Made by a program: the position numbers and the translations under genes | Notes under the pieces: generated by a model | Seen by the model: the letters and a program-made list of their open reading frames with translations, nothing else | The model's database searches: none | Told to the model about the DNA's origin: nothing | Assembly: GCA_031282535.1 (NCBI GenBank) | Contig: JAITDM010000284.1 | Location: 1-5,854 of the forward strand | Reading direction: 5' to 3' | DNA: 5,854 nt | From: Oscillospiraceae bacterium | GTDB taxonomy: Bacteria > Bacillota > Clostridia > Oscillospirales > UBA929 | In this document: piece after piece, positions 1 to 5,854 of the stretch | How the letters are laid out: each line of letters opens with the position of its first letter | How positions within the stretch are numbered: position 1 is the first letter of the stretch

Positions 1-1251
1 CGTAGCGCAGCTGCGCTGCGAATTGAGAATTGAGAATTGAGAATTGAGAATTGAGAATGCGCCGTATCGCATCCCTGTGTGCGCGCCCCGTCGTAGGGGA
101 CGCTGCCCACAGCGTCCCGGCGTTCCCCCGCCGCATCGCATTCCTGCGCGCGCGCCCCGTCGTAGGGGACGCTGCCCTCAGCGTCCCGGCGTTCCCCCGC
201 CGCATCGCATTCCTGCGCGCGCGTCCAGAGGATCCGGACCGCGCGGGTGCGCAGCGCCGGCGGCAGCGCCCACAGCGCACCGGCTTCCACCGAGAGCCCC
301 TCCGGCGTCTCCCGGACCTCCGGGAGCGCGCGGACCGCCTGCTCCACCAAAAACGCCTCGTCGGCGCGCAGCAGCGCGGTCATCTTCGATACGGCCTCCT
401 CCAGCCGCGGGTTCACGGCGCGCAGCGCCGGCACAGCCTCGTGCCGCACGCGGTTGCGGGCCAGTGTGCGGTCTTCGTTCGACAGATCCTCCCGGTGCGG
501 CAGCGCCCGGGCCCGCAAAAACGCCTCGACCTCCGCCCGCGTCGCCATGAGCAGCGGCCGCACCACAAACAGCGGCGGCCGGTTGGAGCGCCCCGTGTCG
601 TCTTTAGACGACACGGGCGCTTCCTCTGCCGTCGGCATCCGGTTGGCCGGGGGCCCGGCGTCGTCCTCAGACGACACAAACGCTTCTTCTGCCATCGGCA
701 TCCGCTTGGCCGGGGGCCCCGTGTCGTTCTCAGACGACACAAACTTTTCTTCCTCCGCCGTCAGCATCCGCTTGGCCGGGATCCCCGTCAGGCCGGAGAG
801 GCCGGCGCCGCGGGCGAGGTGGAGGAGAACGGTCTCCGCATTGTCGCCGGCCGTGTGCCCGGTGGCGATCCATCCAAATCCGCCGGCCCGGGCCGTTTGG
901 GCCAAAAACGCGTACCGCAGCGCCCGGGCGGTCTCTTCGATCCCCGTCCGGCGCGCGGCCGCGGCGGTCCGCACGGCGGCCCGCCCCACCGTGAGCGGGA
1001 TGCCGTGGTCGGCGCACAGCGACCGGACAAACGCCTCGTCCTCGTCGGCGTCGGCGCCGCGCAGGCCGTGGTGGAGGTGGGCGGCGGCCACCTGCGCCAG
1101 ACCCAAAGCCTGACGGCTCTCCCACAGGCAGAACAGCAGCGCCACCGAGTCGGCGCCGCCGGAAAGCGCGCAGAGCACGCGCGCACCCGGCGCAAACAGC
1201 GCCCCGTCCGCGGCCAGGCGGCGCGCGGACACGACGAGCCGCGGGCAAGCG

Positions 1252-1262
<11 letters not shown>
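1..1262 (-). CDS. tilS: tRNA(Ile)-lysidine synthetase TilS, 3'-partial at the left edge, with repeat insertions
   Basis: TilS uses ATP and lysine to convert C34 of the CAU-anticodon tRNA-Ile to lysidine, so that it reads AUA as Ile. The ATG at 1260-1262 opens 420 codons with no stop before the window edge. The N-terminal PP-loop domain is clear: LCALSGGADS near residues 30-39 (ATP-binding loop), HLHHGLRGADADEDE near 62-76, IEETARALRY near 108-117 and ATGHTAGDNAET near 133-144. The family motif REDLSNEDRTLARNRVRHE follows near 257-275. Two things are odd. Residues about 163-226, where the family has a short loop before RPLL, hold three tandem 21-22-residue repeats. After PPALRTRAVRILW (about 334-346) the normal helical and C-terminal domains are replaced, at least within the window, by repeat-encoded sequence. 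Short TilS proteins lacking the last domain exist (Aquifex type), so activity is possible. The start overlaps the dnaB stop by 11 bp, which suggests translational coupling. Identity is certain; the state of the 3' end is not. Confidence 0.93.
21..58. repeat. (AATTGAG)5 heptamer tandem repeat
   Basis: Five exact AATTGAG units occupy 21-55, followed by AAT. It is an AT-rich island in GC-rich surroundings and directly abuts the 69-bp repeats. Read in the tilS frame it encodes alternating SQFSILN-type peptide. A perfect 14-bp palindrome (AGCGCAGCTGCGCT, 4-17) lies next to it. The combination is typical of an intergenic repeat cluster, which raises doubt about whether tilS really extends this far as functional protein. 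Confidence 0.9.
60..223. repeat. 69-bp tandem repeat (about 2.4 copies) with a GGGACGCTG hairpin, in the tilS 3' region
   Basis: Units run 60-128 and 129-197, with a partial third at 198-223. Each full copy contains a 9-bp perfect inverted repeat with a 4-nt loop: arms GGGACGCTG and CAGCGTCCC at 97-105/110-118 (loop CCCA) and 166-174/179-187 (loop CCCT). The period is 23 codons, so it stays open in the tilS frame and encodes repeated RAQECDAAGERRDAxGSVPYD-like peptide. This peptide does not resemble any TilS domain I know, so it looks like repeat DNA read through by the gene rather than native protein sequence. Confidence 0.88.
597..788. repeat. Three tandem 63-66-bp palindromic units inside tilS
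   Basis: Units start at 597, 660 and 723. The first two are 63 bp and the third 66 bp (one extra codon), so the tilS frame is kept. Each begins with a palindrome around TCAGACGAC or TTTAGACGAC, and each encodes a version of AKRMPxAEExxVSSxDDTG. The palindrome is perfect in unit 1: 12-bp arms at 592-603 and 606-617, separated by TT. It is shorter in unit 2 (6-bp arms, 660-665 and 670-675) and unit 3 (7-bp arms, 721-727 and 734-740). Copies differ by scattered substitutions, so the duplication is not brand new. Confidence 0.9.
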
Positions 1263-2595
<1,333 letters not shown>

Positions 2596-2603
2596 CGGGC
2601 GCA

Positions 2604-2610
2604 CCCCTCC
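2604..2610 (-). promoter_or_regulatory. Ribosome binding site of dnaB
   Basis: On the minus strand GGAGGGG lies 8 nt before the GTG at 2595. It supports that start over the GTG at 2619, which would put this site inside the coding region. A second SD-like AGAGG overlaps the 2619 GTG itself and cannot serve it. Confidence 0.55.
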
Positions 2611-2667
2611 CCCCGTCACCTCTCAAGACCCCGTCGCACTCCAGTCCCCTCACGCAGCACTGCGCGC

Positions 2668-3111
2668 TTATTCCCCGACTTCCACTTGGAGTCGGGCGGA
2701 GATCTCGGAGCCCAATTTGACTTTAATCTCGTGGCGGCCGCAGTGTTTGATCGGCTCTTCCAGGACCAGTTTATGCTTGTCAATCTCCAACCGGTACTGT
2801 TCTTTCAGCGCGTCCGCCACATGGGCGGCCGTCACCGCGCCGAACAGGCGGCCCTGTGAACCGGCCTTTGCGTGGACATGCACCACCATATCCTTCATCC
2901 GCTCCGCCAGATCCTGCGCGCGTTCTTTTGCGCGCACCGCGCCATCCTGGCGCGCCCGCTCCTGCTGTTTGTATGCGTTCAGCGCGTCGGGCGTCGCCTT
3001 TGTCGCCAGTTTTCTTGGCAGCAGGTAGTTACGGGCGTACCCCTCGGACACCTCCACCAGGTCTCCTCTCTTCCCCTGCCCGGCCACATCTTCCTGCAAA
3101 ATCACTTTCAT
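2668..3111 (-). CDS. rplI: 50S ribosomal protein L9
   Basis: L9 (bL9) binds 23S rRNA through its N-terminal domain and projects its C-terminal domain from the large subunit, where it helps keep reading frame. The 147-residue product has the usual length. It starts MKVILQEDVAGQGKRGDLVEVSEGYARNYLLPRKLA, which matches the L9 N-terminal domain signature. A charged connecting helix (about residues 45-78, rich in K, Q, R, E) and a C-terminal domain with the conserved GRLFGAVTAAHVADAL stretch follow. The ATG at 3109-3111 is chosen over an in-frame ATG at 3135 because L9 proteins begin MKVIL and an SD lies just upstream of it. It sits between gdpP and dnaB, the standard Firmicutes arrangement. The stop is TAA, and I see no terminator before dnaB. 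Confidence 0.96.
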   Translation of the reverse strand: MKVILQEDVAGQGKRGDLVEVSEGYARNYLLPRKLATKATPDALNAYKQQERARQDGAVRAKERAQDLAERMKDMVVHVHAKAGSQGRLFGAVTAAHVADALKEQYRLEIDKHKLVLEEPIKHCGRHEIKVKLGSEISARLQVEVGE

Positions 3112-3117
3112 CCCGGA

Positions 3118-3124
3118 CACCTCT
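3118..3124 (-). promoter_or_regulatory. Ribosome binding site of rplI
   Basis: On the minus strand AGAGGTG lies 6 nt before the ATG at 3111. It fixes the L9 start and excludes the upstream ATG at 3135, which sits at the edge of the heptamer repeats. Confidence 0.75.
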
Positions 3125-3132
3125 TTCGAATG

Positions 3133-3160
3133 CATAATTCATAATGCATAATTCATAATT
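3133..3160. repeat. Left heptamer array (CATAATT/CATAATG x4)
   Basis: Four 7-bp units (CATAATT, CATAATG, CATAATT, CATAATT) lie just upstream of rplI. They are the inverse of the array at 3254-3288. The shared 20-bp stretch CATAATGCATAATTCATAAT could pair with that array in a transcript coming through from gdpP. Confidence 0.88.
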
Positions 3161-3253
3161 TACGCCACGATGAAGTTGCCCCCACATGGCTTCCCCTGTG
3201 CGCCCCCAGTGTGCGCAATTGATCGCAATTCGCAGACAGAAACTCTTCACACC

Positions 3254-3288
3254 CATTATGAATTATGCATTATGCATTATGCATTATC
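3254..3288. repeat. Right heptamer array (CATTATG x5), inverted relative to the left array
   Basis: Five 7-bp units (CATTATG, AATTATG, CATTATG, CATTATG, CATTATC) end inside the gdpP stop codon (TCA on plus, 3287-3289). With the left array they bracket 3161-3253, forming a small element of about 155 bp with imperfect terminal inverted repeats and no coding capacity. I recognise nothing else in the enclosed 93 bp. Confidence 0.88.
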
Positions 3289-3290
3289 AA
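3262..3290 (-). promoter_or_regulatory. Possible sigma-A promoter for rplI-dnaB-tilS, formed by the heptamer repeat
   Basis: On the minus strand TTGATA (3285-3290) is followed after 17 bp by CATAAT (3262-3267). Both hexamers match the consensus at 5 of 6 positions. The -10 comes from the repeat unit itself and the -35 overlaps the gdpP stop. Transcription would start near 3255 and give a leader of about 145 nt before rplI. Because the repeat is AT-rich and contains many CATAAT words, the match may be chance. Confidence 0.35.
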
Positions 3291-5305
3291 TGAATCCCTG
3301 CGTTTGTCGGATTTTCTTCCAAATATTGGTCTATCGCGTGCAGCAATCGCGTCAGGACGGTCTGGATCGAGCGGCCCGGTACCTGGGCGCCGGCGATGGT
3401 CTGGTGGCCGCCGCCGCCGAGCTTCTCCATGACGACCTGCACGTTGATCCGCCCCAGCGACCGGGCCGACAATACAACCTGCTCCCCCTCCGGGAAGAGA
3501 ACAATGGAGGCGTCCACCCCGGCGATGCCGAGCAGTTCGTCGGCGGCCTGGGCCGCCACCGTCCGGTCGACCGGCGCCTCCACCGCCGCCAGCGCCACCT
3601 GCCCCTTGTACATCCGGGCGTTGCGCACCACGTCGTAGCGCGCGATGGCCGCCGCGAGATCGCTCTGGAAGAGTTTTTTGATCTCCACGGTGTCGGCCCC
3701 CGCGCCGCGCAGGAAGGCCGCCGCCTCGAAGGTGCGCACGCCGGTGTGCATCGTGAAATTTTTTGTGTCGAGCGCGATGCCGGCGAGCAGCGCCACGGCC
3801 TCCAGCCGGTGCAGTTCGCCCTGGTCCAGCATGTACTGGAGCAGCTCCGTGACGAGCTCGCTGGCCGACGAGGCGTACGGCTCGTGGAACCCCAGCGCCA
3901 CGCGCTCTATGTAGTTCGACGCGCGGCGGTGGTGGTCGATCAGGGCGATGCGGGTGCACGCCTGAAGGAGGTTCGGGGACTCGACGAGCTCCGGCCGGTT
4001 CGTGTCGACCACGATGAGCAGGGTGTCGCGGCCCGCGAGCAGCATGGCGGTCTGCGCGGTCACAAAGAGATCGTCGGCGCCCGGCAGGTCCTCCATCTTC
4101 CGCAGCAGCCGCTCGGCCGCGGTGTGTGTCCGGTCGATGACGATGTACGGCTTGCGCCCGCGTTTGCGCACGGCGGCGGCCACGCCGATGGCCGCGCCCA
4201 CGCTGTCGATGTCCGCGTTTTGGTGACCCATGATGAGCACGTTGGACGAGTCGGAGATGAGCCGGGCCAGCGTGTTGGCCATGACGCGGGACTTGACCTT
4301 CGTGCGCTTTTCGAACTCCTTGGAGCGGCCGCCGTAGAATTCAAACGAGAGCCTGTTTTTGATGACGGCCTGGTCCCCCCCGCGGGAGAGCGCCATGTCG
4401 ATGGCGAGCGCCGCGTAGCCGAAGTCCTCCCGGAGCGTGGCGCCGTCTTTGCCGATGCCGATGCTGAGCGTCACCGGGATGCCGCCCGGGCTCACGATGG
4501 CGCGCGCCGCGTCGAGCAGCGAAAACTTCCCCTCGATGAAGGCGGCCAGGTGGCGTTCCTCGAAGAGGAACAGGAAGCGGTCTCTGTCAAATTTGCGCAA
4601 AACGCCCTCGGCGGGCGCGGCCCAGGCGGCGACGCGGTCGTCGATGGCGGCCAGCATCCCCGACTTCTGCGAGTCGTTCAGGTTTTTCACGATCTCCTCG
4701 TAGTTGTCCAGCACCACGAGGGCTGTCACCGGGCGCGACAGCGCGTATTCCCGGCGCAGCGCGGAGGCTTCGGTGACGTCGATCCAGTAGAGGGTGCCGA
4801 GCAGGCTCCGCGCCTGGGTGGGGTCGGCGCCGACGCTGGCCACGCTGCCGAACACATTGTACTGCCGCCCCCGCAGGGTGATCTCCAGCGGGTGTTCGCG
4901 CTTGCCTTCGAGCAGGAATTTCGTGTGGAACCCGGGCGCCACGTCGCCGATCCTCACTTCAAAGAGGTGTTCGCGTTCGCCGGTGATCTCGGAGAAGCGT
5001 TCGTTGGACCAGAGGATCTCGCCGTTGTCGAGCTTCAGGATGACCATGGGCAGCGGGAAGTTCACGAGCGAGTCGCCCATGGCGGCGCCCACGTCCTGCG
5101 TCAGCCCCTCCAGGTAGCGGACGATCTCCCGCCGGCGCGCGGCGAGGAAGCGGCGGTAGATGAGGTACAGGAGGACGATGGCGGCGCCCTCTCCGACGGC
5201 CAGCCAGGTGTTCACGAAGGCGGAGGCCGCCGCGAAGACGACCATGGCCAAGAAGGACAGCCGCGCCCCCGGCTCCAGGACCCGCAGCAGTTTGCGATTG
5301 TTCAC
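3287..5305 (-). CDS. gdpP: Membrane-bound cyclic-di-AMP phosphodiesterase GdpP (YybT family)
   Basis: GdpP hydrolyses c-di-AMP to 5'-pApA and so tunes potassium and osmotic balance and cell-wall stress tolerance. From the GTG at 5305 it has about 672 residues, the usual family length. Order of domains: two membrane helices (about 16-33 and 38-53), a PAS-like sensor (about 78-140, FPLPMVILKLDNGEILWSNE), a degenerate GGDEF domain (about 188-320) in which the signature is replaced by FDRDR, and a DHH/DHHA1 phosphodiesterase. The catalytic part shows GHQNADIDSVGAA (about 360-372), VVDTNRP, ALIDHHRRA (DHH, about 457-459), ALDTKNF and the C-terminal GGGGHQTIAGA (about 630-640). All expected metal ligands appear present. 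The start is chosen because GGGGGTGG precedes it by 4 nt and MNNRKLLRVLEPG resembles family openings. An in-frame GTG at 5326 would add seven residues. It is the first gene of the minus-strand operon. Confidence 0.95.
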   Translation of the reverse strand: MNNRKLLRVLEPGARLSFLAMVVFAAASAFVNTWLAVGEGAAIVLLYLIYRRFLAARRREIVRYLEGLTQDVGAAMGDSLVNFPLPMVILKLDNGEILWSNERFSEITGEREHLFEVRIGDVAPGFHTKFLLEGKREHPLEITLRGRQYNVFGSVASVGADPTQARSLLGTLYWIDVTEASALRREYALSRPVTALVVLDNYEEIVKNLNDSQKSGMLAAIDDRVAAWAAPAEGVLRKFDRDRFLFLFEERHLAAFIEGKFSLLDAARAIVSPGGIPVTLSIGIGKDGATLREDFGYAALAIDMALSRGGDQAVIKNRLSFEFYGGRSKEFEKRTKVKSRVMANTLARLISDSSNVLIMGHQNADIDSVGAAIGVAAAVRKRGRKPYIVIDRTHTAAERLLRKMEDLPGADDLFVTAQTAMLLAGRDTLLIVVDTNRPELVESPNLLQACTRIALIDHHRRASNYIERVALGFHEPYASSASELVTELLQYMLDQGELHRLEAVALLAGIALDTKNFTMHTGVRTFEAAAFLRGAGADTVEIKKLFQSDLAAAIARYDVVRNARMYKGQVALAAVEAPVDRTVAAQAADELLGIAGVDASIVLFPEGEQVVLSARSLGRINVQVVMEKLGGGGHQTIAGAQVPGRSIQTVLTRLLHAIDQYLEENPTNAGIH

Positions 5306-5309
5306 ACGG

Positions 5310-5317
5310 CCACCCCC
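5310..5317 (-). promoter_or_regulatory. Candidate ribosome binding site of gdpP
   Basis: On the minus strand GGGGGTGG resembles GGAGGTGA and ends 4 nt before the GTG at 5305. The alternative start at 5326 has its nearest SD-like GGTGGAG about 14 nt upstream, which is too far. The choice remains moderate. Confidence 0.45.
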
Positions 5318-5362
5318 GTCCTTCACCCGGCGGCCCGTCTCTCCACCCGCCGGTGATAGAAT

Positions 5363-5391
5363 ATTATATCAGAAAATTTTGCTCTCGGCAA
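5363..5391 (-). promoter_or_regulatory. Sigma-A promoter of gdpP with extended -10
   Basis: On the minus strand TTGCCG (5386-5391) is separated by exactly 17 bp from a perfect TATAAT (5363-5368). A TG one base before the -10 makes an extended -10 element (TGATATAAT). Initiation is expected near 5356, leaving a leader of about 50 nt to gdpP. It is probably the main promoter of the gdpP-rplI-dnaB-tilS operon. Confidence 0.8.
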
Positions 5392-5425
5392 TAGCAAATC
5401 TGCTGCCAGGCACGGCGCAACAACG

Positions 5426-5545
5426 TCATCGCGAACGTTTCTTGCCGGCAGACTTCATGGCGATATCGGTCTTGCCGTATGCCGTTGTGCGTCCCGCGCC
5501 GATTTTAAGCAGATCGCCCTCGCCGAACCCCGCCCCACTTGACAC
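5426..5545 (-). other. Weak coding-like stretch (39 codons) between the divergent promoters
   Basis: The frame is open from a TGA at 5561-5563 to a TGA at 5426-5428. From a GTG at 5545 it would encode 39 residues including GFGEGDLLKIGAGRTTAYGK and a basic tail KKRSR. Codons are G-rich at the first position and mostly G/C at the third, as in real genes here. No SD precedes any GTG or TTG start, and the frame begins inside the plus-strand promoter. I do not recognise it. It could be a remnant of a lost gene, a small gene, or chance. Nothing else is evident in the 275 bp between gdpP and the plus-strand ORF apart from the two promoters. Confidence 0.2.
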
Positions 5546-5567
5546 GGCGGTCAATCTGTGTCAGAAT
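5539..5567 (+). promoter_or_regulatory. Sigma-A promoter for the rightward small ORF
   Basis: A perfect -35 TTGACA (5539-5544), a 17-bp spacer and CAGAAT (5562-5567, 4 of 6 matches) are followed by a (TG)6 run at 5567-5578 where transcription should begin. It faces away from the gdpP promoter, so the two form a divergent pair. It is correctly placed for the SD at 5591-5597. Confidence 0.65.
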
Positions 5568-5601
5568 GTGTGTGTGTGATGGCGTTTTTCGGGAGGTTCT
5601 T

Positions 5602-5736
5602 ATGAAAACCTTGTTCCAAAATTTGTATCACCGGTTTCAGAATGCCTCGTATTCGGTATAGGAGCTGGTCGTCTCCTCGCTGATCCTGCTGCCGTTTGTT
5701 TGTTTCATCCTCCTGTACAAGCTTCTGACCTCGTGA
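5602..5736 (+). pseudogene. 44-codon small membrane-protein ORF interrupted by in-frame TAG (nonsense mutation or readthrough)
   Basis: A strong SD (GGGAGGT, 5591-5597) precedes ATG AAA ACC. Nineteen codons (MKTLFQNLYHRFQNASYSV) run to a TAG at 5659-5661. The same frame then stays open for 24 more codons to a TGA at 5734-5736. The part after TAG contains LVVSSLILLPFVCFILLYKL, a typical single transmembrane helix ending in Lys, and 20 of its 24 codons end in G or C, as in neighbouring genes. No usable internal start with an SD exists after the TAG. The full reading therefore looks like a single-pass small membrane protein with a short amphipathic N-terminus. Options are a recent nonsense change (for example CAG or TGG to TAG), an assembly error, or translational readthrough. 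A 19-residue leader peptide is also possible but would not explain the membrane segment. I do not recognise the family. Confidence 0.5.
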
Positions 5737-5760
5737 GCCCGCACGGGCAACACAAAATGC

Positions 5761-5782
5761 GGGACGCCGAAGGCGGCGTCCC
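5761..5782. repeat. GC-rich hairpin of the GGGACGC...GCGTCCC type, between 9-bp direct repeats
   Basis: The arms GGGACGCCG (5761-5769) and CGGCGTCCC (5774-5782) pair perfectly around an AAGG loop. They share the arm length, loop size and outer bases of the two hairpins at 97-118 and 166-187. The direct repeat GCAACACAA occurs at 5747-5755 and 5798-5806, on either side. No U-tract follows on the plus strand, so it is a poor intrinsic terminator. It may be an inserted palindromic repeat or a leader structure before the gene starting at 5831. Confidence 0.6.
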
Positions 5783-5830
5783 TTGCGGAGGTCCCGTGCA
5801 ACACAATACCAATGGACGGAGGGACTGCGC

Positions 5831-5854
5831 ATGCCGAAAATCCAGCTGGAGAAG
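5831..5854 (+). CDS. Start of an unidentified gene, 5' end only
   Basis: The SD GGAGGG (5818-5823) lies 7 nt before ATG CCG AAA ATC CAG CTG GAG AAG (MPKIQLEK), which is open to the window edge. Eight residues are too few to name a family. An opening of this kind would fit, among others, an ABC-transporter ATPase, but that is a guess. It follows the small ORF by about 94 bp and may share its promoter. Confidence 0.6.

Noticed and set aside
60..788. CRISPR array
   Set aside because: The repeated units are directly tandem, with no unique spacers of regular length, and they sit inside the tilS frame.
2596..2667. Terminator or promoter between rplI and dnaB
   Set aside because: Only a short GCAG/CTGC pairing with a 2-nt loop and no T-run is present, and no -35/-10 pair with proper spacing is visible.
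3170..5356. A 728-codon plus-strand open frame opposite gdpP
   Set aside because: It is antisense to all the GdpP catalytic motifs, is full of His, Arg, Gly and Val in low-complexity order, and starts in repeat DNA without an SD.
5480..5500. Walker A motif in GAGRTTAYGKT of the weak minus-strand frame
   Set aside because: The spacing is one residue too long for GxxxxGK[ST], and the frame is not established as a gene.
5659..5661. Pyrrolysine codon
   Set aside because: No PYLIS-like element could be judged, no methylamine methyltransferase or pyl gene is present, and a small membrane protein is not a known pyrrolysine target. Kept only as one of several options to test.
5761..5782. Intrinsic terminator for the plus-strand small ORF
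   Set aside because: The stem is strong but is followed by TTGCGGAGG with no U-tract. On the minus strand only a short ATTTT follows, with no gene reading into it.

Overview
This window comes from a GC-rich bacterial chromosome, most likely an anaerobic member of the Clostridia. The evidence is the co-oriented gdpP-rplI-dnaB block, which is a hallmark of Firmicutes, the Firmicutes-type protein sequences, and the strong Shine-Dalgarno (SD) sequences and sigma-A-type promoters. I cannot place it to genus. The AT-rich heptamer repeats and GC-rich palindromic repeats look like those I recall from Oscillospiraceae-like gut genomes, but that is unverified recollection.

Layout, minus strand, read from right to left: a strong extended -10 promoter at 5363-5391 drives gdpP (about 5305-3287; membrane c-di-AMP phosphodiesterase). 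A 175-bp gap carries two inverted arrays of a 7-bp repeat. It is followed by rplI (3111-2668; ribosomal protein L9), dnaB (about 2595-1252; replicative helicase) and tilS (1262 to beyond the left edge; tRNA-Ile lysidine synthetase), whose start overlaps the dnaB stop by 11 bp. The cluster joins second-messenger turnover, ribosome structure, chromosome replication and tRNA decoding, probably as one operon with a possible internal promoter before rplI.

Layout, plus strand: a divergent promoter (5539-5567) and a good ribosome binding site (RBS) lead into a 44-codon ORF (5602-5736) with an in-frame TAG at codon 20. A single hydrophobic membrane segment follows the TAG. After it come a GC-rich hairpin (5761-5782) between 9-bp direct repeats, and the first 8 codons of another gene (5831 onward).

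The unusual content is repeat-derived. tilS carries three in-frame tandem 63-bp units, each with a palindrome, inside a loop of the enzyme. Its C-terminal end runs into 69-bp palindromic units and an (AATTGAG)n tract, still without a stop at the window edge. Palindromes with the same arm pattern (GGGACGC...GCGTCCC) occur both there and in the intergenic region at the far right. I found no tRNA, rRNA, CRISPR array, transposase gene or convincing new multi-gene system. The best leads are the amber-interrupted small ORF and the palindromic repeats that expand inside an essential tRNA-modification gene.
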